DNA of 64,000 nucleotides from Daphnia pulex (taxonomy: Eukaryota; Arthropoda; Branchiopoda; Diplostraca; Daphniidae): contig NC_060018.1 of the NCBI RefSeq assembly GCF_021134715.1, positions 4,233,501 through 4,297,500 on the forward strand, in the 5' to 3' direction. Positions within the stretch are counted from its first letter, which is position 1; every line of letters begins with the position of its first letter. The notes under the pieces were generated by a model. The model made no database searches, was not told the DNA's origin, and saw only the letters and a list, made by a program, of their open reading frames with translations. Positions 1 to 14,200 of this stretch are shown here, piece by piece. Both the position numbers and the translations under genes were made by a program.

Positions 1-358
1 GAATGTGCCATCTTTTTTTCTCCAGATCGTTTAACGTTTCGTTTGTTACTTAAAAGGAAGAAGAAGAAAAATGGATTCAAACTGGCATCGATGTTTTTAA
101 AAACTTGTTGATCAAAGTTTACGAGCTAGAACGCAAAAAAAAAGGTTGTTTACGACTGGCTAAAAGACTTTTAATCTCCTCTGACAGGTTTAGCGACTCA
201 AGGCAATGGGCGAATAATTAAGGGTGTAGATAATTCCAGATATTTTTTGTTGGCGTCGAGAAATTTACGCAACAAGTGAGAAAAAGTGTCGAGATGACAT
301 TGTAAAAGCCCCACCCATTTAATTTAGAAAGGGCCACAAAAAAACGAAACGAAATTGA

Positions 359-374
359 CACACACACACACACA
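359..374. repeat. (CA)n microsatellite
   Basis: Eight uninterrupted CA units. Confidence 0.9.
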
Positions 375-2206
375 GATTGACAGAGGTGTGAATTGTCCCA
401 GGTGTTTCCAGCTTCCGGCCATCTGAATCTTTGACCTTAACAATCAAACGCCCATCTCAATTGAATAACCGACCGAGTGCTCGTCGACGAACGTGATTGA
501 CACACATCTTCTATTGCGTGATATAATTATCATGTGTTACCATCATCTCAACCTCGAGCTCACGATGCACAAGATCGTCGTGACGCTTCCAAGTGCCACA
601 TCTCTCACCTCCTTCGAGACGATAAAAAGTTCCAGGTTCATTTCCGTTTGTCTAACACGGCGACCTCTGACCCCCACCACTTCTACCACTTCAAACTTCG
701 TCATAGTTTGCCCGGTAGCTGGCGTATCTCCTGCCGGTTAAAAATTATTCACGGCGGTCCTCTCAAACAAAAGGGAGGATCAATGCAGACGGCGGCGGCG
801 GGCGAGAAAAACTCGACACGGCAAAATAGAACAAGAGTGCGAGCGACTTGTCTCTTCAAAATGAAGAAACTGGCTGGCTGATTTGCACATTGCGTGACAA
901 GAAACGGACCAGAATAGCTAAACGAGAAAGGCAGGAACTGGAACACACGACGGCTAGCTGTTGTTGTTATTTCTTTAAGAAAATGTATATTTGTTATTCT
1001 TTTTTTTTCCCTCTCTTTTTTGAATAAAAACAATGGATTCCCGTTGGAGGTCATGCGTGAAACAAGTGGTGACTACATCACGACACGGACGGCTCCAACT
1101 CTACTAACATGACTCGGTGAAAATGAACGAGAAACTGATTCATTTCGAGATCAATCTGTGCGCGTGGGGCTTGGCCAGCAACCTTGCAGCGCGTGCCCAA
1201 GGAAATCAACGTAGAATAGCGTATAGATTGTATATTATTGAGAAAAAGAGTGGGGTGGTGTTGCAGCAACGTGTCTGTCTAAATATGGCCAAAAAACGGA
1301 CGGACCGATCGACAGACGCAGCAGCAAACATATAAAGACGAAATAGTCGAACGTGTTTTTTTTTACGATTATCGGCTGCTTAGTTGATTGTAGCGATTGC
1401 ACACATCTAGATCGACCCGACGATAATCCATCTTTCGAAAAAAAGAACTTTGCTGGCTGTTTTCAAATGTCGAAATAAAATAGAACAATAATCCCTCCCG
1501 ATTTGAGATAAGCTGTCGGTTTTATTTGGGTTTGCGCAACGACGATCAAACAGTGAAATTCCCAATTGAAACGAATGATCAAATTGCTATAAAAACAAAA
1601 CATTAGACGCGACGCCCCGCTAGGGTGGTGTTCCTTCTCTCCCGTGTGTTGTTAACACGCTCGTCTCGTTTCCTTTCATTAATTTTGATTCGATTGTTTA
1701 ACGGTCGGTTTAAAAAGGAATTGAACGGCAATACGGCGGCGGTGTGCAGGTGGGTGTATCTTTTTGGCATCCATCGCCGTATACACATCGAGGCGGGGTT
1801 GAGGAAAGTTTTCAATCTATAAGAGATGTGAAGAAAACCTCGCTTACCCACACACACACGTGCATAAGAGAATTTGAATGCCCTTTTAAGGAAACGTTTG
1901 GGAATGGGGGCTGATTCACCACCCGAGATAACTCGGCCATTGCTGTGACAAGCTCCCTGCTGCTGGTGGCTGCGCTCTCTCTTATTACACGGTAGTTTAT
2001 TATAACTCAAAATGATTTTTCGACGAAATGAGAAAGAAATTTCCAGACGAAGGGATATACAGGAGGGGCTCGCCTGTTTTCTAGTTACCGAGTTGTCTGT
2101 CAAAATAAGATGAACGCGGACACACACACAACAACAAAAAATCAAGAATAATCAAACGGAGGGACGAAGATGAAGACAAAATAAATTATAATGAATATTT
2201 ATTCGA

Positions 2207-2240
2207 TTTTTTGTTGTTGTTGTGTGTGTGTGTGTGTGTG
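2207..2240. repeat. (TTG)n then (TG)n microsatellite
   Basis: TTG triplets run directly into about ten TG units; a compound simple repeat. Confidence 0.85.
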
Positions 2241-4814
2241 TTTGAGAGTTATTTCCTTCTAGCTGGTATTAACTGCATGTGAGTTGGCTGGCGGGTTTAC
2301 CACCATGTTTGATGGCAACCATTTCTCCGAGGTGGAGTTGAACGATGTCGGCGGGCTTTATATTCATTTGATTGTACCTATACAATCTCTACCCCCCCTA
2401 CCTGACTCCACTGTTGTTGCAGGTAATCGAATTCCGATAGTACCAAAGCCTTTCTATAAAGATTTATACAAGGGTAATCTCCCATTTCCATCGGACAAGC
2501 CCCAAGAAAAGAAAGATCAAAAGCCTATAACATGACACGATATCGATCGTTATTGCAGCTAGGCAATATAGAGTTATAATATGAGGAAGAAGGCCCCACG
2601 TCTTGATCATTTATGTTTAAATCTTTTACAAGAATTTCTTTTCTCTTCCCTCCATTCCCGTATAACCTCCCTCCTTATCCCACTACTGTGCTCTCTTTAA
2701 TCTGCTCTTTATGGCTATGTTGGACGGCCGGGAGACCGCGACGGGAGGGCGAGCTGGGATGACGTCATGATAGTTTCTGCCTTGCGGGAATTTCTAGAAT
2801 AAGTTGTGTGTGTGTGTGTAAGTCGTTGTTCGTCTATCTCACTCTCTCTTCTCCTCCTTTTTTTTTTTTCCTTCTCTGCATTTCTCTATATGGACACAAG
2901 AGGTTTTAGAACCACCAAGTGGACTGGCGCCAGGTTCAGTTGCAATCGAGTCGTCCTCAAGTGAGCACACACATACAACTTGCGCACCGGCTCCTAGCTT
3001 TCTCTCTTTCACCTTTTCAATCTTGACCTCCCCGTTCTTTCCATCGCAATCGAAATCCCATCTTTCTTCAAATCTCTTTTCACGTTGGCCTTGTGGATTT
3101 TTTTTTCTGCTTTCCTGCCAACGAAACAACAATAACAACACACTTCTTTGATTCAACACTGTTCGTCCGCGCAACCGCCATTTAAAATAAAACTCCTGGT
3201 GCCATCGATCCCGTCCCAACGCGGAAACCCAGACGATCGACGTCCACAGATAACCTCATTCTTTTAATTCATTCGTAAGTTAAAAATATTCAAACAAAAA
3301 GATTTAAAAGAAAACAACAAAAATTACCAATCATACCATAATTGTGGTCGAGTGACCGGTTTCACCCTGACCGGTAATATTTCTTGTTTCTTTTTTTCCT
3401 ATTTTCTTTTCACGAAAAAAAAAAAAAAGGATACAAAGGAAATTTTTCGGCAGTTTTTATTCTTGGGCGTTAGCTCCAATCTAGGGGCGTAGAAAAATGA
3501 TCGGCGAGACTGTGCGACAAGTGCGTAACAGCTGAGAGAATGTGTCGAGACTTAAGAAAATTTACAGCCAACCTTATCAGTTATTTGTGTGTGTGTTAAA
3601 GCTGGGGGTTTTAGAAAAAAAAGGGGCTTTTGATTAGCTGTAAGTTGGCTGGCCAAGGCCGATGTGTTCCAGCAATAGCAACTCCTGGCTCCCGAGGCTT
3701 TATTTTTTTCGTATAAGCTCTCCCTCCTTCAGACTTTTCCATGATTTACCATAACATCTTTCTTCAAAAAGGTTTCTCTAAACAAGATTTGCTACGGTTT
3801 CTTAAATTTATTTTCGTCTATTATCCGACCCAATGTCTATCGTGACCAGACACGTGAGGCCCCGATCAGGTGACACACGACAGGTAGAGTGCCATCGGCC
3901 GAGATCAATAAACAAGTCAAAAATTCAACAAAAAATGAAAGAAATTGAGGGGGAAATAAAATTAAAAAGAGAATGGTCGCCTCCCGTAATCCATTTATGG
4001 TAAGTATTTTCCCTTCCAGCTCGGTTGATCAAAGCATAGCCTTCGTATAGCATGTAGAGCCACGTTATCCACATTGCGCAACTTGTTTCATTTTTGCGAG
4101 ATGTGACAGTTGGAACTAAAACGATAAATTTCTCGAGCGATGGTCGCCAGAGATAACGACACTCGTCAACAGTTGACAAAAGCCGACAACTTCCCGTCCG
4201 AGTTCGAAACACTTGAAACAAAAGTCGACTGATGCTTTTCCGATGGATCTTTGGCCGTCGTCAAACAAGACTTTGGCATGAAGCATTTGAATGTCATCAA
4301 GACAAGTTTCTCATCAAACATTCGAAACATTTGCAATGGGGTCGAATGCGATGCAACTTGTTTCTCAACTTTACGCAGAAATGAGCCGAGCTTTGATATC
4401 ATCAAAAATAAGAAGAAGGGAGGGGGGAGAGAAAACACCTTTCTTGTCATTCTTTTGTATGTTTTTCTCCGACTCACGAATCCTACTCCCGAAAAAAGTA
4501 CCGTTGGCTCCCGGTGCGTATTGATCAAACTGCAGTCGGAGAACAAAAAACAAACTGTATACGACTATACCTGGCCAACATGCAAAAGAATGTCAGGCTC
4601 CCAGGTGATGGGAAATTGTGTAGGAAGGGGTTTTTTTTTCTCAAAGGAGGGTGGTGTGTGCAGCAGCAACTCCATCATCACGCTGTAGAATAATACATCC
4701 CGCCATCTTTAACGTACGTGTTTCTTGTTTCTCTTTTTCTCAAATCGGACGCTATCCATTACGACGGGCGCAGGGAGGATTTGACAGATCGACTGTATCA
4801 ACAACAACAACAAC

Positions 4815-7800
4815 ATGTCGCCGGCTTTGGTCAACGGTAGCGGAGGAGGCGGAGGAGGATCGACCGGAGCCTTGACGTTAAGGCGCGGACCGATCGCCGC
4901 AGAGTTCCAAGGACCGGGACCAGCAGCCGTGGCCCTGCCCTCAACCATCGGTAAGAACAACAACAATTCAACAAATAACATAAATTCCTATTATCATGCA
5001 CGTTCATCTTGGGCTGTGCTGTTGTTCGCCTATAAGACCTCGACACGCCATGGGTATTAGAAATACAAATGCGGTATCGTTAGATGCAGTGACCCCCCCC
5101 CCCCCTTTCTTATTCGACCATTCATGACGTGGACTGATCGAGGACGTGGATATCAGACACTTTGAAAAAGGAATAGGTCCACCACGCCGCCATTTCTTTA
5201 CCTTTCACTCATTCCGCGCTAATTAAAACCATCCATTTATTTCTGTATAAGTGCATCATCGAAAATCTGTATAATCTCGTTACGGATTCGGCCCATGGAC
5301 TTTTATAGCTGGGCCCCTCGAGGCTATTACCAATTGGGCAATAAAGATGAGCAAGATCGATCAAAATGAAAAACAAAAATATCAATTCGCATGATGAAAC
5401 AACAGAAACGTGGCACTCCCCACAAGCGATGAATATGCGTGAAAATAGCACGACCAAAATGGTGTCGTGAAATTACATATAGAAAGAAAAGAAAACAGTG
5501 ACTTACTACTTGACGACTGGTGGTGGCCCATAAACGGTGATGGGGTGATTCGAAAATGGCGCCAGGATAATCTCACGTGGAAATAATAAAAAAGCAAATC
5601 GCCTTCGCCTTCAGCACAAAAGTTTACTTTTTGGCAACTGGGTTATTATTATTGCTGGAAAAAAACGCGGTCAGATTGAAACACACTTGGAAACACACAC
5701 GAGGTGTTGTTGTTCGATAACAAAGCCGTTTTGTCATCTTCACAATTGGCCTGGATTTCCACAACATCTGGCTTGAAAGTTCATCTGTTGCCATTAAAAT
5801 TGTTTGTTCAACCAACTCGGAAGTAGAAGAGAAAAATGTAGACCACGTTTTCTTTTTATATTTCTCACAACATCGACGTCATCAGAAACAATGGGCAACT
5901 GATTAAAAGAACTGGCCCGAGCACGTTGTTCACACAGCGTTGCTGGGTATTTAATGTTATCTTTTCTGGAATTTACAAAATATTTATACTTGAACAGCAA
6001 GATAACAAGCCTTTTAATTGTTCCGCAATCCAAACTCTTAAATTCCCACGGAAACATGGTCAATTAAAACAAATATTTAATCGTGACTTTCTTTTTTGAC
6101 AAGTCCCAAAGCCACTTAAGATTTCGTTGACAACGTAGCATCGGTTGTTGTTTTTTATCATCTCGATCTTCAAAGCAGAAAATACATATACAAGTTTAAA
6201 AAAAAAAACTAAACACAGAAAGAAAAACATCAGGAAACAAAGATTTAATAGTGGAGAAACAACACAGCTTGTAGTAAATCTAATAAGGAGAAGGGAGTAT
6301 TCATTTGCTGCGTGTGGGTTGTGGCCAGGTGAGTCACGCAACGACTCGGTCTGTCTGGGTCTTTCTCTCTCGGTTCTTTTTTGTTGTTGTTGTTTGTGTG
6401 GCTGCATTTTCTTTGGTGAGTCTCTTCACCTTGATGAATCCAGTGTACCGTTTTCATGCAGGGAGAGAGAGAAACTGGGTACAAAAGTGATACGTCATGG
6501 TCAGAGAGTTCGCCCACTGGAGACGCCGTCTCTTTGCTTGCATAGCGTGAAAAAATTAGAAAAACAAACAAACAGCCAACCAAATCACACCTCATAAGGG
6601 AAATAGATGAAACTCAAGTCAAAAGACAACGCAGACATTTAATCTAGTCAAACAGGCTTGTGGTGCTTTCATTGTTAGTATAATTGCCTTATTCGTCGAA
6701 TAGTCTTCGGTGTACACAACAGCCCGTGCCACCACGGTCACGTTTTAGTTTTCTCGTTGTCACTTGGCATTTTGTTTAATAAGGCTTCACCAGCAGCAAG
6801 AAGTCTTTCTCATCTTTCAACCATTCATCATATTTTGAAGGATTTCGTAGCCGTCCCGTCTAAAGAAAACGAAATTAAACTTTTAAGAGATGTGGACATA
6901 AACAAAGAAAAGGATACGAGGAAATAATAACTAACTCATCATTCAATTTAAATTACAGGTAAAAGCACCAGCGAATCCACTAAAGGAAGGGCACCGGCTT
7001 TCAGTTTTGGAATTAGGTAGTAAAAAAATATTTTCCAGTCTTTTCTTTCACGCAAAGTAATGAATGTCTACCATATCAAAGGATGATTAAGACTTAATTT
7101 TTTTAATTTTTTAAATTCTTTAATAAAGGCACAACCCGGGAAAGACGAGCTTGGGTCCCGGTCCCGGCCAGTACAACGTCGCTCGACTTCATCACAAAGG
7201 TAACCGTCATTATCTTACATTTTTGCTCCTCCGTTTCTTTTTGCCGAAATTGTCTGACAAATATAAAGCCCCCAAAAACCATTTCATTCGCTGCATACAA
7301 TGTAATCTGACGAAGACTCCTAATCTGGTAAGTGCCCTCATTAGACTACAACTTGCACTGCAACCTGTTACAGTGTGCAAGACTCATTTTGACTGGCTTC
7401 TATTTTCCTACGTTCTTTTTGTTTCACTTTGTATCGTGGTAGATTATTAGCTTTGTCTGTGTGTGTGTGTGTTTGTTTGATCTTGCCTTTTATAAAATTA
7501 CATCTGGCCTTGGTCCTTCCGTTCTCGTCATACTTTATTGGTCTTCTCCTTTTTTCTTTTCTCTGTGTTCCTCGTATCATTTTAGGTAAAGATGACGGTC
7601 CGGCTCCTTCCATCAGCGGTCGTCCGAAGGAGAGTAGACACGACATCACGCCGGCACCGGTATCCTTTTGGTTTTTTCTCCTTATTGTCTATCTATTTTT
7701 AGTTGCCATTTCTAAAACTGTATTGACTTGACAGGGAGACTACAATCCGGAGAAAGGAGGAAAGTTTGTCGGAGAATCGTCGCCGAGTTTCACGTTCGGG

Positions 7801-8717
7801 GCTAAAGTGAAGGACGAACGCAAAGACAACCTTCCAGGTAGGACAATGTTAACATACACATAATGTCGTATATAACAACACGATTACGTGCTGTGCAGCT
7901 TTTATTCAAAAATTGATGCGTCAATACCGTATTTCCGTTGCTTCGACACACATATAACTATTTTCGATTGCCGCATTGGCAATCGAAACGAGTTCCATGA
8001 CAGTCGTTATGGGGCGAAATCGATTCCGTCTTTTGAACTCTTCTTCTTTGTCTGGGCTTGATACATTTTGTGTGTTTTGGTGACTCGTGTCGTGCCGTCC
8101 TGCGTGTGCTTCCCTACTACTACTACTTTGATCCTTGTGCTGAAAAAACGTGCACAGCTCCAAATGCCTATTCTCTGCCGCCTGCCTTGGGTACCGGGTT
8201 GGCTCCCGCTTTTTCCATTTCTGGACGAGGCAAGTCACCAATCGATGAACGCGTTCTCAACCCAGGTCCAGGTGCCTACGAGTCGGGCAACCAGGACAAG
8301 TACAAGGCCCGTTCGCCGTCCTACTCCATCTCCAGCCGCACCAACATACCGACAGACCAAACTCAAAAGCCAGGCCCAGGGGCGCATTCGCCGGAAAAGG
8401 TGAGACTTTTTATTTAAAAACTTCACCTGTCCCAAACTTTTTTCATCCCGTAAATTACACACAACCCGGACCCCCCCTTTTTTTGCCACTAAAAAACCCA
8501 TCCGTCCTTATCCGTTCGTCTTTAACGAACTTTGCCCCGCCAAATTCCTTGAAGTAATTCAACTTTTACTTTTACGGTCTCAAACTCATCTTGTTCCCGT
8601 GTTTTTTGTGTTTTATTTGACCTGTACCATCAAATACAGATAAAGCAGGAGTCCAGTCCCGCTCACACCTTTGGCATGAAGCACTCGCCCTACTTAGGCA
8701 AGCTGAAAGGGTTGTGA
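4815..8717 (+). CDS. ODF3: outer dense fiber protein 3-like (SHIPPO/CIMAP1 family)
   Basis: Seven exons: 4815-4950, 6959-7016, 7129-7199, 7586-7659, 7735-7837, 8158-8399, 8640-8717; 253 aa, close to the usual ODF3 length of about 254. The protein carries repeated proline-glycine SHIPPO motifs (PGPGQY in exon 3, NPGPGAYES and KPGPGAHSP in exon 6) and the family stretch APNAYSLPPALG. Known members are microtubule-associated proteins of sperm and other axonemes, so a flagellar or ciliary role is expected. The Gly-rich N-terminus (residues 8-16) is a local feature. The start is the first ATG after a (CAA)n leader, and all introns keep frame. Intron 1 is about 2 kb, unusually long for this region. 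Family assignment is firm; the exact paralogue is not. Confidence 0.88.
5093..5105. repeat. poly-C tract in ODF3-like intron 1
   Basis: Thirteen consecutive C residues just after exon 1; no function seen. Confidence 0.8.
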
Positions 8718-9464
8718 AGGTAAAGGCGAAACACCAACCGTCGAGGGGCGTGCCGACTCTTAAGAGGATGACTCGACTTCAATCAACGCCAATCTTTCCC
8801 CCCTTCTCTTCTACACTGTGTCTCCAGCAGCCGGTGTGTACGTGCGTGCATATCAAATTCAACGTCGTGACATAACCTCTCCCTTCGACTTGAATCTACT
8901 TCAACAAAAATTGAAATTGAAACTCCCTTTTGAAAAACAAATTTTTCCGTTTCCTCGCGCTTATTCCCCCAACTGATGGCTCCCCCTTGCCAGAAATGCA
9001 CATTCCAACATAAGTTATGTGAAACTTTGATGACTTTGGTCCAAGCTTTAGACGTGCGGTACTTTTTTTTTAGTAGATTGCAGCAGATGCTCTACCGAGT
9101 TTTTATCGTCTTTTTCTCCCTCCTCTAGATCTTCCTTTTTTCCTTTTGTTAGTTTGTAAACATATAAAAAAAGAAACAACGTTAAATGCTAATTCTGACA
9201 CTCGATCCCATCTCTTCTTCCTTCCCTTTATAGTTACATAGCCATTGTGCCTTTTGGTAGATTTTTACGATTCCTTATTCTGCATCATTGTAGTTCGCTC
9301 CTTTTCTTCTTGGGGATGGTAGTAGGTCAATGCCGCTTTACCAATTTTTGCAAACGTTTTATTTTACCTTTTTTTCCAATTTCTTTTTTTCTACTGTGAT
9401 ACTGCGAGGTAGTTATCGCTTCTCTTCCTTTCACCGACCAGAGCCCACCCATTTCGATTTTCAA

Positions 9465-9470
9465 AATAAA
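9465..9470 (+). terminator. polyadenylation signal, ODF3-like gene
   Basis: AATAAA on the plus strand, the first consensus hexamer noticed downstream of the stop at 8717. Confidence 0.45.
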
Positions 9471-10865
9471 TAAAACATCTGCGGCCATTCATAATGTCCT
9501 TCGACGATTCACTTTTCCTTGGAATCGGCAGGTCGGATGTTTTTCGGTTTTTTTTAAGACACGCACCAAGACATACACACGTAACTGCGTATAAAAATAA
9601 AAAACAGCAAAAAAAAAAATCGAGTGATTAGTTTTCTTAACTTGCGAGTTGAAATGATTTCACTTGTATTGGCCATATGTTGCGCTACATTAATAAACTC
9701 GCAGGTTGTTGACATGGAATTTCACTCTCTTTTTTTTCTTCATTTTATCTCAAGACTTCCTTGATCAATCAATCATTTCGATGGTTTCTTTCACATAATT
9801 TTTAGCACACGATTCTTATTGAAATTGTGTTTGTTTTTTTGTCGTTGTCTGGCTATGAAACGAAAGCTAACGCAGAAAACTCGGGATAGAATTTGGAGCG
9901 CGGGAGAGAACACGCTAGGGCTAAGTTTGGTGACGGAGAGGGAAAACAAACACAAGTTGAAGAAGAACGAATAAGAGAGAGTGATAAAAAGAGAAATTAG
10001 AACCGAAACTACACAACTATAATTTCTGCGTATGTGATTTTGGTTTACGAAAGCCGGAAAAGCAGAATTTTCTCTTCCTTTTTTTTTGCAACTGACAAAA
10101 CAAATGGTGAAGAACGTCTTTCAGAAGAGGGGTATATATGTAAGCGGAGTGAAACAGCAGAAAATGTGAGCATCACACAATTTGAATGGAAAAATTAATA
10201 AGAGGGAGGGAACAGAAAGGCGAAAACGAAAACAAAAATTGAAATTTCTCCTTTCCCTTGGAAGAAAGAAATTTTTGAATTAAGATATTCGCCAAGTTAT
10301 AACCGTTTTATTTTTAATTGCATAAACTTGGGTTGGACTTTATTGGACGCCCGACTCAGTGGTATCGGAGAGGAACAACGGAATTTCATCGAAAAAAAAA
10401 AGTTGGACCTAATTTCGAGGGAAACGAGAAAAATTAAATGTTTTGCATGCTGAAGTTATTCGAGAGCCACGTTTCACAAGAGTCACCCAGAAATAAAGAA
10501 GGTAAGGGAGAGGGAGGGAGCAGTGGAGGATACTGCCACAACGTAATATCCTGAAAGAGGGCGTAGATAATTCTGTTAACTGAAAAAGCCGGTGGTAATA
10601 AAATATTTCTTCGCCCCTCTAGCTCAGTTACTCAAATTCTTTTTTCGTCAGCCCATCTCGACTAGACGCCAAACATTCTTCGACGGGTTTCGACTGCGAC
10701 CAGACAAATCCTTCGTCCCAATGATAGGAATTAAAGAACGTTCGCGCGATTTTGTCCGGATAATTCAATACAACCTGCCTGCCTGCTTATTTGTAGCACT
10801 TGAAATTGACTTTCTCGAGAATCCCACATAATTATATGGCAAATGATGCTTTGATTCACAATTTA

Positions 10866-10916
10866 AAAAGAAAAAAAAAGAAAAAAAAAAGGAATAATAA
10901 TAATAATAAAAAAAAG
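10866..10916. repeat. A-rich tract with (AAT)n core
   Basis: Long A runs interrupted by single G residues, with a central AAT array. Confidence 0.8.
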
Positions 10917-11270
10917 ATTCACGACACCCAAGTTCGCACACTACTAGATTTTTTTTGCTTATTTAATTTTGTAAAACACGCTTGAAGTCCCACCCCATCA
11001 CAGTCGGTTCCTCGATGCGAACACGTTACAGTAGATTTTTTTTTGTTAAGAGAAGAAATATTGATATTTTTTTGTGAATTGTACGTTATTTTTTTTTTAC
11101 CTCAAACGATAGGAAGGGGGGGGGGAAGGAAAGAACCTCATTATGACTCCTCCCACATGCTTGGTTTTTTTTTCTTTCTTTCGTTATTTGTTCAGCGACG
11201 AAGATATAGTTGAGTGAGGGAAGTGTTAAAGAGAAACAGCAAAGTTGTAGCTTAACCAATTCGATGTCAT

Positions 11271-14200
11271 TCAGGCATTGCCCACAGCTTCAGACGAGTC
11301 GCCATTGGTCTTGGAGGACGATACGCCATTGCTAGATACCGATGAACGAGGTGCCATTTTGAATCCTCGAGTACCATCCGGACCTTTAGGTTGGCGAAGC
11401 ACATAGAAGCGGGGTCCGTTCTCGTCAACCGACATGGTACGTAGACGAGCAGCCAACCAATCTGGACGTTGGGTTTCCCTGTATTTGATAAAACAACAAC
11501 CAATGATGAGCACAAGAAATAAGGTTAGCAAAATTGTGTGCACTTACATTTTGACAATATTGCAAGCCGAAGATTTCCCTGTACGTTGGTTGGTAATGAG
11601 AACAAATTCGACGGTATCGTTGGGTTGAAGAGTTGCATTATCCTTCACTTCAGAAAGATGAAAGAAAAGCTTCTTACCTACAAGTTTAAATTGAATTATT
11701 GATAGTTCACGTTTAATTTTTAAACTAAGCATACCATCTTCCATTTCATAATTCAGGAATCCAAACTGGCCCTTGATAGCGTCAACTGTAGAGCGAAGCT
11801 TTTTACGAACAACACGTATACGAGTAGCTCTTTCTTTGCCGTCCTCAGTTCGTTCGATTTGGAATTGAACTTGATCGCCACGTTGGAGGAAGTCTTTCTT
11901 ATTAGCTAAGCTCGTGATTCCAAATTCGTAAGACACTTCTTCAGCATCCACTAAAATAAATTATGTTGGGTTATTTTTTTAAATTGAACTTTGAACAATC
12001 ACAACAAAAAAAAGTCATTACTGTCAGCGCCTAGTTTAACTAGTCCCGCATATTGAGCTTGGTCGGGATTAACGTTTCTCAGTGGGCGAACGATAATACC
12101 ATCCAAAATCTCTTCCTCGATGGCGTGTCGGGCAATGGTTCCTTTCTTCAACAACTTAACGTTTTCAGCAGATATTTTCCCCGACGAAGGGGTTTTACCT
12201 GTAAGAGTATACTGAACCTCGTGACCCAGGTCCAAAGAATCGGCATCCCCATCAAAATGACTACCAAAATAAATAGAATATGTCAAAGATGTCTTAACAA
12301 ATAAAAATAAACAAAAACCCAACCTGTAGTGAAAGAATATCTCCTTATCGTGTGAGAGGTTTTCGATGAACCCGAATGTATCCTTCAACGACGCAATGAA
12401 TCCTTTTTGAACTTTGTTCGCGTCTCCATTTGTATGTTGCGCATCGTTCTTGTTGTTCTCTCCATTCTCCGAAAACTTGTTACTGGATTTGCTAACTTGG
12501 GCACGCTGTATTATACGGATATTCAGACCGATGTGTTCCTTCGTGCGTTTTACTTGGGCCAAATCAAATTCAACCTAAAACGAACATAAAGATAAAAATA
12601 TCGATTCAAGGAAATTCTAAAGCACGCGCTTACCTCATCACCCAGACGCGGGCTATTACGAACATCACATTCTCTCATCTGGAAGGGCACATGCTCCATT
12701 ATTCCGTTCAGCTGGTAGGATACCAGCCCCATATCATCAGCTGACCTCTCTCCATTCACCTAAGTAACAATATATCATAGAAATTGTTCCCAGAAAATAG
12801 ATAAGGCAATCGATCTTACCCGACTAGGACTGCGTTGAGCCCAACTGCTTGACGGTTCTCTGGTAACAGTTCCAACTATGTTTCGCTGAGTTATCACTTC
12901 AAATTGCACACTTCCTGGGGGCAGCACTTTTATACGAACTGCGCTTTGCTTGTTGGGTTGCGTTTGATCCTTTAACAAGATTACATTAATTCCACTCGAT
13001 TAATTCCCGATCAATTCACTGATTATCTAAAAGAATTTTGCTACCTGTGACATCGTAAATTCTACTTCGGAATTTTGATCGACATCCTCGTCCAATGAAA
13101 TTACTTCAGAGAAATGGAAAAAGACCCGAGCGTCCCTCTCGGCGCACTTGATGAAGCCATAACCTTCCTTGACAGCGGCTACCACACCGGTTTCACGTTT
13201 CTCACCCGAGACCACAAATGATTCGTCCTGCAACTCAATATTGGTGGCGCGTTCCAGTCTATCACGGCGATCAACCGCTACATTGAACTGGACCCAATCT
13301 CCATGTCTGGGGCATAATAAACAATGAGTTCAGTTTCATTATTGATCCATCTTGAAAGTGGAGGAGCAAGAAAAAAACATATGGAGGCCAACTAAATCTA
13401 TCGATATACCTGAGTGTATATTCGCCCTTTTGATCTTTATCACCAAATGGAATTTCTACCTCCGAACGATCACGTCCACGATAGCGAAGTCTGCCAGAGA
13501 GTGGCTCCGTATTAAGAGCGGCAACATTTGCACCGCGTTCCAAAGGTTTCAATACTTGGCCTTTCAGAGTTTCAGGGTTGACGTCTTCAAAGACGACAGT
13601 TCCGGAAGGCAACTTGATTATACTGCAAGCCACTTCTTTCCCCTAAACAGATAAAACAGCAAAAATTCAATTAGAGGTCTCGCATAATTCTTTCTTTTTT
13701 CTCTAGACGCAACGCACGTTTCGGGTTTGGATCGTGAACTCAACGTCGTCACCGAGTTCCATCGTGTCAGCAATGCCTTTGGCTTCAGAGAAATGGAAGA
13801 AGATTTCGCGCACGACATCACCACGTTCGATAAATCCAAAGCTCTCTTTCAGAGAACAAACCACTCCCTGGTAGCGAACTGGATGAGCCGGGTTTTCCAA
13901 GCGGATATAACGAGCTCCCAGGTTACCGCTTTAGAAAAACAGAGAACGAAATGTTAAGGCTATTAACATTATCATTTCGCGAAAGCATAAAGATACCTGT
14001 GACTAGTGGCAATTTGGAAGCTGACTTTATCACCAACAGAGAGTGTCACGTTTCCTTCCACATCATCCTTTCCATATGGCAAGAAAAAGCACTCGCCACG
14101 ATTCTCGTAGCTTATGCGCCCTTGTTGGCCAGTTCCCAATTCGGTAGTGACAGTTCCAGTTACGCGCTCTTCACTCAATACCTGGTAGGACGATTAAAAT

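Larger units (their letters stand above)
1..4814. other. gene-poor region with simple repeats
   Basis: No coding exon could be supported on either strand. Open frames here (for example 1603-2145 minus and 2284-2535 plus) show no recognisable domain and no splice-linked continuation. The stretch holds a (CA)n run at 359-374, a (TTG)n/(TG)n run near 2207-2240, poly-A near 3415-3428 and many purine or pyrimidine tracts. It probably carries upstream regulatory DNA or untranslated exons of the ODF3-like gene that follows, but this is inference. Confidence 0.5.
8718..11270. other. 3' UTR and intergenic DNA between ODF3-like and CSDE1
   Basis: No coding exon recognised. The sequence is rich in T and purine tracts. 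A consensus AATAAA lies at 9465-9470, so the ODF3-like transcript probably ends about 0.75 kb after its stop. An A-rich (AAT)n stretch lies at about 10866-10916. CSDE1 ends on the opposite strand at 11271, so the two genes are convergent. Confidence 0.5.

Noticed and set aside
1603-2145. 180-codon open frame on the minus strand
   Set aside because: No recognisable domain, composition typical of non-coding repeat-rich DNA, and no splice-linked partner.
2284-2535. 83-codon open frame on the plus strand
   Set aside because: No family resemblance; it ends without a plausible neighbouring exon. Kept as chance.
10592-10831. 79-codon open frame in the ODF3-like 3' region
   Set aside because: No domain; AT- and purine-rich flank and no splice signals in frame.
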